NCBI RefSeq assembly: GCF_002008345.1
Contig: NZ_MRAE01000003.1
Location: 62,001-126,000, forward strand
DNA length: 64,000 bases
From: Clostridium tepidum
Lineage (GTDB): Bacteria; Bacillota; Clostridia; Clostridiales; Clostridiaceae
Direction: 5' to 3'
Made by a program: the position numbers and the translations under genes. The stretch's first letter is position 1; every line of letters begins with the position of its first letter. The notes below the pieces were generated by a model that was not told where the DNA came from, did no database searches, and saw only the letters and a program-made list of their open reading frames with translations. Shown piece after piece: positions 18,242 through 31,425 of the stretch.

Positions 18242-19774
18242 ATGAGTAAAAAGCCAGTAGTTTTAATGATATTAGATGGATTTGGATTAACAAATAAGGT
18301 TGATGGCAACGCAGTATCAGCAGCTAATAAACCTAATTTAGATAATATATTAAAAAAATATCCATATACCCAATTAGGAGCCAGCGGAATGAATGTAGGA
18401 CTCCCAGAAGGTCAAATGGGTAATTCGGAAGTCGGACATTTAAATATAGGGGCAGGAAGAATAGTATATCAATCCCTTACTAAAATAACAAAATCTATTT
18501 CTGATGGAGATTTTTTTGAGAATGTAGCTTTAAATAAAGCCATAGAAAATGTGAAGAAAAATAATTCAACATTACATCTTTTAGGGCTTTTATCACCAGG
18601 TGGAGTGCACTCTCATATAGATCATTTAAAAGGATTAATAAAATTAGCAAAAGAAAAAGATATTAAAAAAGTATATGTTCACGCCTTTTTAGATGGAAGG
18701 GATGTAGCTCCAGCATCAGCCAAAGAATATATAGAAGATATAGAAAACTATATGAACGAAATTGGTGTAGGTGAAATAGCTACAATATCAGGTAGATATT
18801 ACGCTATGGATAGAGATAAAAGATGGGAAAGGATACAACTTTGTTATAATGCTATTGTATTAGGAAAAGGTGAGGAAGTTAATTCAGCAATAGAAGGTTT
18901 AGAAAAATCTTATAAAGATAATAAAACTGATGAATTTGTTTTACCATCAGTAGTGTTAAAAGAAGGAAAACCTAAAGCAAAAATAGAAAATAAAGATTCA
19001 GTAATATTCTTTAATTTTAGACCAGATAGAGCTAGAGAACTTACAAGAGCTATAAATGATAAAGTATTTGATGGTTTTGAAAGAGAAACTCTAAATTTAA
19101 CTTATGTTACTATGACAGAATATGATAGTACATTAGAAAATGTAGAAGTAGCTTTTCCACCAGAACATTTAAAAAATACTTTAGGAGAATATGTAAGTAA
19201 AAATGGTAAAAAACAATTAAGAATAGCTGAAACAGAAAAATATGCTCATGTTACTTTCTTTTTCAATGGTGGAGTAGAAGAGCCTAATGAAGGAGAAGAT
19301 AGAGTTTTGGTTCCATCACCTAAGGTAGCAACTTATGATATGAAACCAGAAATGAGTGCATATGAAGTTATAGATAAACTTTTAGAAAGACTAGATGAAG
19401 ACAAATACGATATGGTAATATTAAACTTTGCAAACCCAGATATGGTAGGTCATACAGGAGTATTTGAAGCAGCAAAGAAAGCTATAGAGACTGTAGATGA
19501 ATGCGTAGGCAAAATAGTTAATAAAGTCTTAAAAATGGATGGAACAGTATTTATTACAGCTGACCATGGAAATTCCGAAGAAATGATAGATTATTCTACA
19601 GGAAAACCAATGACTGCGCATACAACAAATCCAGTACCATTTATATATGTGTCTAACAATAGTAAAGAATTAAGAGAGGGTGGAAAATTAGCAGATATAG
19701 CACCAACAATGCTAGAAGTTATGAATCTTCCTAAGCCATCCGAAATGACAGGGAATAGTCTTATTAAAGAATAG
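18242..19774 (+). CDS. gpmI: 2,3-bisphosphoglycerate-independent phosphoglycerate mutase
   Basis: The Mn-dependent mutase converting 3- to 2-phosphoglycerate, common in spore formers, where its pH sensitivity helps hold 3-PGA in spores. ATG 18242 lies just after GGAGG, so the TTG at 18230 is rejected; the length is 510 residues. It belongs to the alkaline phosphatase superfamily: VLMILDGFG (metal Asp), the catalytic Ser in [48 protein letters not shown] and [10 protein letters not shown]. It is followed by eno after about 50 bases. Confidence 0.97.
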   Translation: MSKKPVVLMILDGFGLTNKVDGNAVSAANKPNLDNILKKYPYTQLGASGMNVGLPEGQMGNSEVGHLNIGAGRIVYQSLTKITKSISDGDFFENVALNKAIENVKKNNSTLHLLGLLSPGGVHSHIDHLKGLIKLAKEKDIKKVYVHAFLDGRDVAPASAKEYIEDIENYMNEIGVGEIATISGRYYAMDRDKRWERIQLCYNAIVLGKGEEVNSAIEGLEKSYKDNKTDEFVLPSVVLKEGKPKAKIENKDSVIFFNFRPDRARELTRAINDKVFDGFERETLNLTYVTMTEYDSTLENVEVAFPPEHLKNTLGEYVSKNGKKQLRIAETEKYAHVTFFFNGGVEEPNEGEDRVLVPSPKVATYDMKPEMSAYEVIDKLLERLDEDKYDMVILNFANPDMVGHTGVFEAAKKAIETVDECVGKIVNKVLKMDGTVFITADHGNSEEMIDYSTGKPMTAHTTNPVPFIYVSNNSKELREGGKLADIAPTMLEVMNLPKPSEMTGNSLIKE

Positions 19775-19813
19775 ATAAACTATATTTAAGATAAAACAAT
19801 TTTTTAAAAATAA

Positions 19814-21121
<1,308 letters not shown>

Positions 21122-21134
21122 TAATTGTTAAAGG

Positions 21135-21164
21135 GGGACTACTCAAAACTTGAGTAGTCCTTTA
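21135..21164 (+). terminator. hairpin after eno
   Basis: GGACTACTC pairs with GAGTAGTCC around a 7-base loop. Only three T follow, so it is a modest terminator. Confidence 0.65.
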
Positions 21165-21305
21165 GTATATAAAAGAAAAACTGCCAAAGCTAAGTCGTTG
21201 TGTTACTGATAATTATGTGTTAAAATAGTTTTGTATATTGTGTATTAAATGGGGAAATTATAATAGTAAAGATATATAATCTTTTACATTTTAGGAGGAT
21301 ATAAA

Positions 21306-21539
21306 ATGCATACATTTTCAATAGTATTATTAACCATAGTTTCAATAGTATTAATAACAGTAGTTTTAATGCAACCTAGTAAAACTAATGGATTAAGCGG
21401 TTTTATGGGTGGAGGTTCAGAAACTTTTTATTCTAAAAACAGAACTAGAACTTCTGAAGCTGTATTATCAAGAATTACAGTAATAAGTGCTATATTATTT
21501 GCTATTATAGTACTAGCACAAAATTTATTAGCTAAATAA
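21306..21539 (+). CDS. secG: preprotein translocase subunit SecG
   Basis: A 77-residue membrane protein with two TM segments (about 5-22 and 53-74) flanking the conserved loop MQPSKTNGLSGFMGGGSETF. SecG assists SecYE/SecA protein export. An AGGAGG site precedes ATG 21306. It lies between eno and rnr, a common order in Firmicutes (secG-rnr-smpB-ssrA), here interrupted before smpB. Confidence 0.94.
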   Translation: MHTFSIVLLTIVSIVLITVVLMQPSKTNGLSGFMGGGSETFYSKNRTRTSEAVLSRITVISAILFAIIVLAQNLLAK

Positions 21540-21565
21540 TAAAACTTAAAAGAGTATGAATTTAA

Positions 21566-21606
21566 TTAGCTGTTTAATGTGAATAATTAACAGCTATTTT
21601 TTTATA
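21566..21606 (+). terminator. intrinsic terminator after secG
   Basis: TTAGCTGTT and AACAGCTA pair, with a run of seven T. It separates secG from rnr. Confidence 0.8.
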
Positions 21607-21748
21607 AAAATTTATAAAAAATTTTATTTAATTAGTGGATAAATTTGCTATTATATAAATAACATATAAAAATGCTTAATAATATTATAAAAAATAGATT
21701 AATGATTAGAATATATGTTATAAGCCTTTAATTATTAGGAGGGATTTT

Positions 21749-23941
21749 ATGAACATAAGAGAAACAATATTAGCTTTTATGGAAGAACAGGCATATAAAC
21801 CTATGAATATAAAAGATTTAAAACAAGTTTTTGGAATAACTAAACATGAATACAAAGATTTTCAAAAAATGTTAAGGGACATGGAAAAAGATGGTCAAAT
21901 AGTAAAAACTAGAACAGAACATTATGGTATACCATCTAGAATGGGATTAGTTTTAGGAAAACTTCAAGGACACCAAAAGGGATATGGATTTGTTATACCT
22001 GAAGAAGAAAGAGAAGATATTTTTATACCATCATCTGGTATGAATGGAGCTATGCACAACGACAGAGTATTGGCTAAAATTACTAAAGAATCAGCCAATG
22101 GAAAAAGGTGTGAAGGTGAGATAATAAGAATATTAGAAAGAGGTAATAAAACTGTTATAGGTGTATATGAGGATAGTAAAAATTTTGGATTTGTAGTTTC
22201 TGATGATAAAAAGATATATCAAGATATATTCATACCAAAGGGAGATAAAAATGGAGCAAAAACAGGTCAAGTAGTTATAGCGGAAATTGTAACCTATCCA
22301 GAAAAAAGAAGAAATCCAGAAGGAAAGATTATAGAAATATTAGGATATAAGGAAGATAAAGGAATAGACATATTAACTATAATTAAGAAAAATAAATTAC
22401 CAGAAGAATTTCCACCAAAGGTGCAAAATTATGCAGATAACATATCAGAAGCAATTCCAGAAGAAGAATATAAAAAAAGAGAAGATTTAAGAGACTTAAC
22501 TATTGTTACTATAGATGGAGAAGATGCTAAAGATTTAGACGATGCTATATCTTTAGAAAAGTTACCTAATGGAAACTATTATTTAGGAGTACATATAGCA
22601 GATGTATCTCATTATGTAAAAGAGAAAAATCCATTGGATAGAGAAGCTCTAAAAAGAGCAACTTCAGTATATCTTATAGATAGAGTAATACCAATGTTAC
22701 CTAAAAAACTTTCTAATGGAATATGTAGTTTAAATCCTAAAATAGATAGATTAACTTTAAGTTGTTTTATGGAAATAGATAAAAATGGTAAGGTAATAGA
22801 CCATAAAATAGTAGAAAGTATAATAAAAACTACTGCAAGAATGACTTATACTGATGTAACCAAAATACTAAGGGATAAAGATGAGGAAACTATAAATAAA
22901 TATAGTAATTTAGTAGACCTTTTTAAACTTATGGAAGAGCTTTGCAAAATACTTTATAAGAAAAGATTAAAAAGAGGAGCTATAGACTTTGATTTTGAGG
23001 AATGTAAAATAATATTAGACGAAAATGGTAAACCAGTAGAAGTAAAACCTTATGAAAGAGCTATAGCAAACAGAATAATAGAAGAATTTATGCTTGTTTG
23101 TAATGAAACTATAGCTGAGCATATGTTTTGGTCAAATCTACCTTTTGTATATAGAGTGCATGAAGATCCAGATGAAGAAAAATTAATGCATTTTAATGAG
23201 TTTGTTCATAATTTAGGTTATGTCATAAGGTGGAATAATGATATTCATCCAAAATCATTACAAACTATTATAGAGAAGGTAAAAGGAGAAAAAGAAGAAA
23301 CTGTAGTTAGTACATTACTTTTAAGATCATTAAAACAAGCAAGATATTCTCCAGAATGTATAGGACACTTTGGATTAGCTGCAAGATATTATTGTCACTT
23401 TACCTCACCAATAAGAAGATATCCAGACCTTATTATACACAGAATAATAAAAGAACATATAAATGGACAGATCGATGATAATAGAATTGCAAGATTTACA
23501 AAGGAAGTAGAATATGCTTCTAAACAATCTTCAGAAATGGAAAGAGTAGCTCAAGAAGCTGAAAGAGAAGTAGAAGATTTAAAGAAAGCAGAATATATGA
23601 GTGAAAGAATAGGAGAAGAGTATGAGGGGATAGTATCTTCGGTAACAAATTTTGGAATGTTTGTAGAACTACCAAATACAATAGAAGGGTTAGTTCATAT
23701 AAGTACATTATCTGATGATTATTATATATATGATGAAAGAAGATTAAGTCTGATTGGAGAGGCTAGTAAGAATATATATAGATTAGGGGATACAGTAAAA
23801 GTTAAAGTTTCAAAAGTAGATTTGTTTAGTCACGAAATATATTTTGATATTATAAAAGATAATGAAGATGTACAAGGGGATGAAAATATAGAAGTCAATG
23901 AAAATATAGATAGAATACAAGAAGATAATATTAATTTTTAA
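21749..23941 (+). CDS. rnr: ribonuclease R
   Basis: A 3'-5' processive exoribonuclease of 730 residues that degrades structured RNA and, with tmRNA/SmpB, non-stop mRNAs. Order of domains: N-terminal winged helix (1-65), two cold-shock-type domains (about 70-225), RNB catalytic domain (about 250-580, with the metal-binding DGEDAKDLDDAISL) and S1 domain (about 625-705, GIVSSVTNFGMFVELP). The tail is short and acidic. It has an AGGAGG site. It is followed by a strong terminator and about 400 bases of non-coding sequence. Confidence 0.96.
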   Translation: MNIRETILAFMEEQAYKPMNIKDLKQVFGITKHEYKDFQKMLRDMEKDGQIVKTRTEHYGIPSRMGLVLGKLQGHQKGYGFVIPEEEREDIFIPSSGMNGAMHNDRVLAKITKESANGKRCEGEIIRILERGNKTVIGVYEDSKNFGFVVSDDKKIYQDIFIPKGDKNGAKTGQVVIAEIVTYPEKRRNPEGKIIEILGYKEDKGIDILTIIKKNKLPEEFPPKVQNYADNISEAIPEEEYKKREDLRDLTIVTIDGEDAKDLDDAISLEKLPNGNYYLGVHIADVSHYVKEKNPLDREALKRATSVYLIDRVIPMLPKKLSNGICSLNPKIDRLTLSCFMEIDKNGKVIDHKIVESIIKTTARMTYTDVTKILRDKDEETINKYSNLVDLFKLMEELCKILYKKRLKRGAIDFDFEECKIILDENGKPVEVKPYERAIANRIIEEFMLVCNETIAEHMFWSNLPFVYRVHEDPDEEKLMHFNEFVHNLGYVIRWNNDIHPKSLQTIIEKVKGEKEETVVSTLLLRSLKQARYSPECIGHFGLAARYYCHFTSPIRRYPDLIIHRIIKEHINGQIDDNRIARFTKEVEYASKQSSEMERVAQEAEREVEDLKKAEYMSERIGEEYEGIVSSVTNFGMFVELPNTIEGLVHISTLSDDYYIYDERRLSLIGEASKNIYRLGDTVKVKVSKVDLFSHEIYFDIIKDNEDVQGDENIEVNENIDRIQEDNINF

Positions 23942-23996
23942 AACTTAAAATTAAATCTATAAAAACAAATATTTCATATTTGTAGTAGTTAATTTA

Positions 23997-24030
23997 AGAG
24001 AAACTCAGTTTTGGAGTTTCTCTTTTTTTA
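23997..24030 (+). terminator. intrinsic terminator after rnr
   Basis: AGAGAAACTC pairs with GAGTTTCTCT around a 7-base loop and ends in seven T. In the remaining 24031-24400 I see only A/T-rich sequence, with no riboswitch or clear operator. Confidence 0.88.
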
Positions 24031-24411
24031 TGTGTATTTATTAAATAAGTTTAAAATTATTTAGTTAAATAAATTAATTTATTTAATGAAATTAATTTAT
24101 TTAAAGCATCTAATTAAATTTGAGAAAAATAATTATGTGTTGCCAATTTCAAAAAAGTGAAAAAATATCAAAATTATACACAAAAAATATAAAAACACTC
24201 TAAATCAGAATTAAAATAACATTATATAATATAAAAAACTATTTATTAAGGGTTTTTTTACAAAATAATTGATTGATATTCAGATTATATTAAGTTTTTT
24301 TATTATAGCATAATAATTGCTTGTAAAACGTATGGGGATATAAAAAAATATTTGTTAGAAAAAGTAAAAATATAATAAATCATATTTACATTACAGAAAG
24401 GAGGGATTCTA

Positions 24412-25448
24412 ATGAATTGCTTTGAAAAAAATCTTTATCCTTTTACTGCTATCGTAGGACAAGAAAAAATGAAAAAAGGATTAATTTTAAATACTATTAA
24501 TCCTAAAATAGGTGGAATATTAATTAAAGGAGAAAAGGAAACCGCTAAATCTACTGCTGTTAGAGCATTATCACTTATATTACCAGAAATAAAAACAATA
24601 AAAGTATGTAGACTTAACTGTAGTATTAATGATAAAAAAAATCTTTGTAATGAATGTATAGAAAGATTACAGTACAAAGAAGTTTTAAATTTAAATCTAA
24701 AAAAGTTCAAGTTATAGAGTTACCCCTTTCATCTACAGAGGATAGAGTAATAGGTACTATAGATTTAGAATATGCGATAAAAGAAGGTAAATGCAAATTT
24801 GAACCTGGTATATTAGCTAAAGCTAACAAGAATATTATTTATGTAGATGAAATTAATCTATTAGATGATCCCATAGTAGATGTACTTTTAGATTCAGCTG
24901 CTATGGGGGTTAATACTGTAGAACGTGAAGGGGTTTCTTATAGTCACCCAGCTAATTTTATATTAGTAGGAACTATGAATCCAGAAGAGGGCGAACTAAG
25001 ACCTCAATTATTAGATAGGTTTGGATTTTGTGTAAATATAATAGGTATTGCTAACCCAGAAAAAAGAGTTGAAGTGATAAAAAGAAGAGCAGCCTTTGAA
25101 GAAGATTCCAATGGATTTTGCAGAAAGTGGGAAAGTGAACAAGATAAAATTCGCATAAAAATAAAAGAAGCTAAGGAAATTTTACCTAAGGTAGAGCTTT
25201 CAGATGAAATGTTATATTTAATTGCAGATATTTCTATACAAATGGGAGTAGATGGACATAGAGCGGATTTAATAATGATGAAATCTGCTAAAACTATGGC
25301 GGCTTTTAATGGAAGAAAAAAAGTTACAGAAGAAGATATACGTGAATCTGTAGATTTAACATTAATGCATCGTATGCGTAGAAAACCTTTTGAAAAATTA
25401 GAGGTAGATGGAGAAAAACTAAATAATATATTAGTAAAAAATTCATAG
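24412..25448 (+). pseudogene. magnesium/cobalt chelatase ATPase subunit (ChlI/BchI-like), frameshifted
   Basis: Two overlapping frames, 24412-24717 and 24654-25448, together encode one AAA+ chelatase subunit of about 345 residues. The break lies at the A6 run 24699-24704; one added base gives a continuous [20 protein letters not shown]. Later motifs are intact: [12 protein letters not shown] (Walker B), [19 protein letters not shown] and a C-terminal HMRRKPF-type region. The P-loop reads GEKETAKST where relatives have GxxGxxKS, so a Gly-to-Glu change also affects it. It precedes the CobN-like subunit, which it would power. Options: true pseudogene, sequencing undercall, or transcriptional slippage rescue. 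Confidence 0.8.
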
Positions 25449-25546
25449 AACAATTTTTCAAATTAAGTTGATAATGTTTAATAAAAAAATAAATGTGTGT
25501 GATATTAAATATGCTAGCTACACTATACAAGAGGGAAGGAAAGCAT

Positions 25547-28500
25547 ATGAAGAAAATTACTATGGTTATGTGGCACAGCTATACTAATGTTATGAAAAGA
25601 GCAGTAAAACAACTTGGAAATGATTATGATATTAAGATTTATTCAGCTCGGTTTTTAGATGAAGGTAAGGAAGATATAAATCAAGTAATAGAGGATATGG
25701 AAGAATCAGATTTAATTTTTTTACATAGATCCAATTCAGAAAATATTTGGGTACAAATAGAGGAGGCTATAAAAAATATAGAAAAGCCTATAGTATGTAC
25801 TGCTAGTGATCCTAGTTTTTGGACAATTTCTTCAGTAAATTTAGAATTAGTTTCTAAATGTTATAGTTATATAGTTTATGGCGGTGTAGATAATTTTACT
25901 AGAATGATTACATATATGGCAAATAAAATTTTACACATGGATGTAGATTATGAGGATACAATAACTTTACCTTGGCAGGGCATATATCATCCAGAGGCAG
26001 AAGGATATTTTACAAGTAGAGAGGATTATTTTAACTGGTATAAACCTAAAAAAGCTCCTACAGTAGGCCTTATTATTTCAAGAGGAAATTGGGTTAATAA
26101 CAATATAGAGGCAGAAAATAAACTAATAAAACTATTAGAAGAAAAAGGATATAACGTTCTTCCAGTTTTCACATATTCCTTAAAAAATATAGATTTAGGC
26201 ACTAGGGATTCAGGAGAAGTAGCGGCGGATTATTTCTTTAATAAAGAAGGACAGCCAATTATTGATGGATTAATAAAGTTAACCACATTCTTTTTAACTA
26301 GTAGGTCTAATAGTAATGATTTTATTGATAAAAATGTGGCATCAAAAGGAGTAGATTTACTTAAAGAATTAGGAGTACCTATATTTCAACCAGCTATATC
26401 TTTTTATGCTACATTAGAAGAATGGCAAGAAGATCCTCAAGGATTAACAAGGGATGTTTCATGGAGTGTAGCGTTACCAGAATTTGAAGGGGGTATAGAA
26501 CCTATTATTATTGCAGCAGCTAAAAAACATGGGGATGTAGAGATGAGAGCTGCTATAGGGGAAAGATGTAAACACCTTATAGATAGAGTGGATAAATGGG
26601 TAAAACTAGCTAAAAAGCCTTTAAATGAAAGAAAAATAGCATTTATATTACATAACAATCCCTGTGCATCTGTAGAAGCGACAGTAGGGGGAGGAGCTAA
26701 TTTAGATACTTTAGAAAGTGTAGCTAGGGTTATGAATAGAATGAAAAAAGAGGGATATAATGTTAATCCTCCACAGAATGGAAAAGAACTCATAGATACT
26801 ATAATGGACAAAAAAGCCATTTCAGAGTTTAGATGGACTACTGCAGATGAAATTGTAAATAAGGGTGGGGTTTTAAAATTAATTCCAAAGGATGAGTATA
26901 GGAAATGGTTTGAAAAATGGCCCCTAAAAGTTCAAGAGGATATGATAAAGGCGTGGGGAAATCCTCCGGGGGAAGAAATAAACGATGTACCAGCAGCCAT
27001 GCTATATGATGGAAAAATAATGGTTACAGGAATTAATTATGGCAATGCAGTAGTATGTACACAACCTAAAAGAGGATGTGCTGGAGCACGTTGCGATGGA
27101 CAAGTTTGTAAAATATTACATGATCTAGATATACCACCAACACATCAATACTTAGCTACTTATCGTTATTTGGAAGAAGGATTTGGAGCAGATGTGCTAG
27201 TTCATGTTGGAACTCATGGAAATTTAGAGTTTTTACCAGGAAAAGGAGTAGGATTATCAGATTCCTGCTATCCTGACATTGCTTTAGGAAATATGCCCCA
27301 TCTTTATATTTATAATTCAGATAATCCACCAGAAGGTACTATAGCTAAAAGACGTAGCTATGCAGTTTTAGTAAATCATATGCAAACAGTTTTAACAAAT
27401 AGCGGCCTTTATGAGGAATTAGAACAATTGGATCTTTATTTAGAAGAATATGAAAAGGCAAAAATAGCTGACCCTACCCATGAACATATGTTAAAACACC
27501 TTATTATAGAAGAAATTAAGAAAACTAATTTAGATAAACAAATAAATATAGAGAATTATGAATCCTTTGAAGAAGTAGTAACAAAGGCTCATGGAATATT
27601 GTCTATTATACGTAATAGTCAAATTCAAGATGGACAACATATTTTTGGAGATATTCCTAAAGAAAATAGAAAAGTAGAATTTATAAATTCTATATTAAAG
27701 TTTGATGCAGGTGAGAAAATATCTTTAAGAAAATCTATAGCAAAGCTAATTAATTTAGATTTAAATAAATTAAAGCAAGATCAGGACAAGTTTTCAGAAG
27801 AAGAAGGAAAATCTAATGGAGCACTTTTAGAGAAAATAGATGATTTAAGCAAAAAAGTAATAGAAAAACTTCTTAAAGAAGAAAAAATAGATAGTAACTT
27901 TGTAAATAATGTTTTAGGGGAAAAAAATTTAAAAAAGAAGTCTTAGAGGACATAAATTTATTATTACCAAGAATAAAGGATTTGAATAAACGTATTGAAG
28001 AGTCTAAAGAAATAGAAGCACTACTTTCAGGATTTAATGGTGAATATATACCAGCTGGCCCTTCTGGTGCAATACTTAGAGGAAGAGATGACATATTACC
28101 AACAGGAAGAAATTTTTATTCTATAGATCCTTACAAAATACCTACCAAAGCTTCTTATAAGGTGGGAGTTGCTTTAGCAAAAAAAGTATTAGAGAAGCAT
28201 ATAGAAGATGAAGGTGTTTATACAGAAAACATTGCTATACAATGGATGTGCAGTGATATTATGTGGGCAGACGGAGAAGGATTAGCACAAATGCTATATC
28301 TTATGGGTGCTGAACCTAAATGGGCACCTAATGGTAGAGTATGTAGTTTTGATATTATACCTTTAGAAGAATTAAAACGTCCAAGAATTGATTTGACTGT
28401 TAGAGTATCTGGAATTACTAGAGATAACTTTTCAAATTGTGTAGATTTATTAGATGAAGCTATACAAGATGTAGCGGTATTAGATGAACCTATAGAAAAA

Positions 28501-29400
28501 AACTTTGTTAGAAAACATACTTTACAGAAAATGAAGGGTAAAAATAGTAAGGAAGCGTTAAGAGAAGCTACATTCCGTATATTTGCATCAAAGCCTGGAA
28601 CTTATCAGTCTGGTGTTAATTTAGCAGTATATGCTTCAGCTTGGAAAGATGAAAAGGACTTAGCAGATATATTCGTATATTGGAATGGATATGCCTATGG
28701 AAAAGATGTTTATGGAAAAGAAGCCTTTAAACAACTTAAAAGTAGTTTGAAAACTGTAGACATTACTTACAATAAAGTCATTACTGACGAGCATGATCTT
28801 TTAGGATGTTGTACTTACTTTGGTTCTCATGGGGGTATGACTTCTGCTGCCAAAATTGAATCTGGTAAGGATGTAAAGACTTATTATGGTGATACAAGAG
28901 ATCCAGAATATGTAGATGTAAGAACTTTAGCAGATGAAATAAGAAGAGTAGTAAGAACTAAACTTTTAAACCCAAAGTGGATTGAAGGACAAAAAAGACA
29001 TGGATATAAAGGTGCATCTGATATATCAAAACGTGTAGGTAGAGTGTATGGTTGGGAAGCTACCACAGGGGAAGTAGATGATTGGATATTTGATGATATA
29101 ACAGAAACCTTTGTTTCAGATGAAGAAAATAGAAAGTTTTTTGAAGAAAATAACCCTTGGGCATTAGAAGAAATGGCTAGAAGATTATTAGAAGCACAGC
29201 AAAGAGGGCTTTGGAATGCAAAACCAGAAATGTTAGAGGATTTAAAAGAATATTATATAGAAATTGAAGGTTGGCTAGAAGAAAAAATGGGAGATGTAGG
29301 AGGTGAATTTCAAGGTGGAGCTGTTGATATATTTACAGCAGAAGAAGTAGGGGATTGGAAAGCTAAAATGACAGAGATAAAGGAAAAGTTAAGGTATTAA
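25547..29400 (+). pseudogene. cobN: CobN-like chelatase large subunit, frameshifted
   Basis: Two frames, 25547-27946 (799 aa) and 27982-29400 (472 aa), join into a CobN/ChlH-type subunit of about 1284 residues. The break is at the A6 run 27931-27936; one added base continues NLKKEVLEDINLLLPRIKDL across it. The first part has VHVGTHGNLEFLPGKGVGLSD, a hallmark of the family; the second has PTGRNFYSIDP and TLLNPKWIEG-like blocks. Start ATG 25547 has GGGAAGG upstream; the earlier ATG at 25493 lacks a site. The subunit binds tetrapyrrole and inserts a divalent metal, driven by the ChlI-type ATPase. No D (VWA) subunit is present. The FecCD-type transporter follows directly. Confidence 0.85.
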
Positions 29401-29470
29401 AAATATATTAATAAAAAACTATGGTAATAAAATATTAGGATTCAATAACTGGAAAGGAGGTGAATTGTAT

Positions 29471-30559
29471 ATGGAGTGTACAACCTCTTCTAAAAATAAA
29501 ATTTACAGTAAAATTATAAAAAAGAAAATGATAATTTTAATAAGTTTACTTATTATGCTACTTTTATCTATTATAGTAGCTACATCTATAGGATCATCAT
29601 CTGTGGGATTTAAGGGTACATTTTATGTTATATTATCTAAAATATTTAAGGGAACTTTTAGTGCAAAAGTAGCTGATTTAAATAATACAGTGATATTAGA
29701 TATAAGGCTTCCAAGAGTTATAACTGCAGTTATTATAGGTGCTGCTTTAGCAGGCTGTGGTGCAGTAATGCAAGGAATATTAAGAAACCCTTTAGTGAGT
29801 CCATATACCTTAGGACTATCTTCAGGTTCAGCTTTTGGTGCAGCCATAGGTATAATATTGGGAAGTAGTATAGCCTTATCTAAATTTATATTCTTGGATA
29901 AATATTTGGTAGTACTAAGTTCCTTCATTTTTGGACTTATAACTATGCTTTTAGTATATTTTATTGCAAAACAAAAGGCTATGGCTACTGGAACATTAAT
30001 TTTAGCAGGGGTTGCCATAGGATATGTATTTTCAGCATTATTATCTATACTTAAATATACTTCTAACAAAGATCAATTACAGGATATAGTATTTTGGCTT
30101 ATGGGTGGTTTATGGATTGCTGATTGGACTACCGTTGCTATATTATTATCAATAAATTTAGTTTGTGTAATACTTATGACTAAATACGCTTGGGATTTAA
30201 ATGGATTAGCCTCAGGGGAAGAAGTGGCTACAAGCTTAGGTATTAATGTAAATAGGATAAGAGTAATATGTCTTATTTTATGTTCTCTATCTACATCCAG
30301 CTGTATTGCATTTACAGGAATTATCGGATTTGTAGGTCTTGTAGCACCTCATATAAGTAGAATTATAATAGGCAACGATTATCGTTTTCTTATTCCTTGT
30401 TCTTGTTTGATGGGATCAATTATTTTACTTATATCAGATACTATAGGAAGAACCGTAATAAGTCCTACAGAAATACCAATAGGGATTATTACATCACTTA
30501 TAGGTGCTCCATTTTTCATTTATTTAATTATGAAAGAAAGGAGGAAGTGTTGGTGTTAG
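29471..30559 (+). CDS. FecCD-family ABC transporter permease
   Basis: A membrane permease of about 362 residues for iron-siderophore, haem, cobalamin or related metal complexes. Family motifs: LRLPRVITAVIIGAALAGCG, QGILRNPLVSPYTLGLSSGS, GVAIGYVFSALLS and the ATPase-contact region GIIGFVGLVAPHISR. About nine TM segments are visible. GGAGG at 29456-29460 is 10 bases before ATG 29471; TTG 29465 is an alternative only 4 bases away. It follows the CobN-like gene by 70 bases and precedes an ATPase and binding lipoprotein, so chelatase and importer form one putative metal or tetrapyrrole operon. Confidence 0.9.
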   Translation: MECTTSSKNKIYSKIIKKKMIILISLLIMLLLSIIVATSIGSSSVGFKGTFYVILSKIFKGTFSAKVADLNNTVILDIRLPRVITAVIIGAALAGCGAVMQGILRNPLVSPYTLGLSSGSAFGAAIGIILGSSIALSKFIFLDKYLVVLSSFIFGLITMLLVYFIAKQKAMATGTLILAGVAIGYVFSALLSILKYTSNKDQLQDIVFWLMGGLWIADWTTVAILLSINLVCVILMTKYAWDLNGLASGEEVATSLGINVNRIRVICLILCSLSTSSCIAFTGIIGFVGLVAPHISRIIIGNDYRFLIPCSCLMGSIILLISDTIGRTVISPTEIPIGIITSLIGAPFFIYLIMKERRKCWC

Positions 30560-31374
30560 AGATGCTAATTAAAGATATTGTTTTTAGTTATGATAATAAA
30601 AAGGTTATAAAAGGTATTAATCTCAGTGTAAAAGAAGGAGAAATAGTTAGCATAATAGGGCCTAATGGTTCTGGCAAAAGTACCCTTTTAAAATGCATAA
30701 ATGGAATTTTAAAACCATCTTCAGGAAATGTATACATAGATTCAAAAGAAGTCTTAAAGATGAATCCTAAGGACTTAGCTAAGACTGTAGCTTATGTTCC
30801 TCAAGCAACTCCAGAAGTATTTTTGCAGACCATTTTTGAAACTGTACTTATGGGAAGAAAACCTCATTTGAAGTGGGGTGTAGGAGAGAAAGATTTAAGA
30901 ATTGTAGAAGAAATACTAGAGTATATGGAACTATCAGATTTAGCGGAATGCTATATAGATGAATTAAGTGGAGGGCAAAAGCAGAGAGTATATATTGCTA
31001 GAGCATTAGCACAAGAACCAAAAATACTTTTATTAGATGAGCCTACTAGTAGTTTAGATATTAAGCATCAATTAGAAGTATTGCAAGTAGTTGAAAAAAT
31101 AAGTAAACAAAGAAAAACTTCAGTAGTAATGGTTATACATGATTTAAATTTGGCTTATAGGTTTTCAGATAAATTAGCATTAGTTAAAAATGGACAGGTT
31201 GTTTCTTATGATTCACCAGACATAGTACTTACTGAAGAAAATGTAAACTCTGTTTATGAAGTAGAATCTTCAATTATAAATACTGAACTAGGTAAATGTG
31301 TGTTACCTATTAATCCCATAAAAAAATGTAGGACAATTTATATAAAAGATTACAAATTATTATGTAATATATAA
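30553..31374 (+). CDS. ABC transporter ATP-binding protein (FecE/BtuD type)
   Basis: The ATPase partner of the FecCD permease. The longest frame begins inside the permease at 30397, but AGGAGG at 30539-30544 points to TTG 30550 or GTG 30553; I use GTG 30553 (273 aa). Walker A GPNGSGKST, the Q-loop in AYVPQATPE, signature LSGGQKQR, Walker B ILLLDEPTSSLD and the H-loop VIHDLN are all present. The gene overlaps the end of the permease by a few codons, implying coupled translation. Substrate is set by the binding protein and permease, probably a metal chelate or tetrapyrrole. Confidence 0.9.
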   Translation: MLEMLIKDIVFSYDNKKVIKGINLSVKEGEIVSIIGPNGSGKSTLLKCINGILKPSSGNVYIDSKEVLKMNPKDLAKTVAYVPQATPEVFLQTIFETVLMGRKPHLKWGVGEKDLRIVEEILEYMELSDLAECYIDELSGGQKQRVYIARALAQEPKILLLDEPTSSLDIKHQLEVLQVVEKISKQRKTSVVMVIHDLNLAYRFSDKLALVKNGQVVSYDSPDIVLTEENVNSVYEVESSIINTELGKCVLPINPIKKCRTIYIKDYKLLCNI

Positions 31375-31425
31375 AATAAAAAAATGTGTAGCATAAGTTA
31401 CACTATATGAAAAGGAGAGAAAACA

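Noticed and set aside
24654-25448. ORF as a separate short ATPase gene overlapping the one at 24412
   Set aside because: The two frames join into one ChlI-like protein when a single base is added at 24699-24704; the overlap is an artefact of the frameshift.
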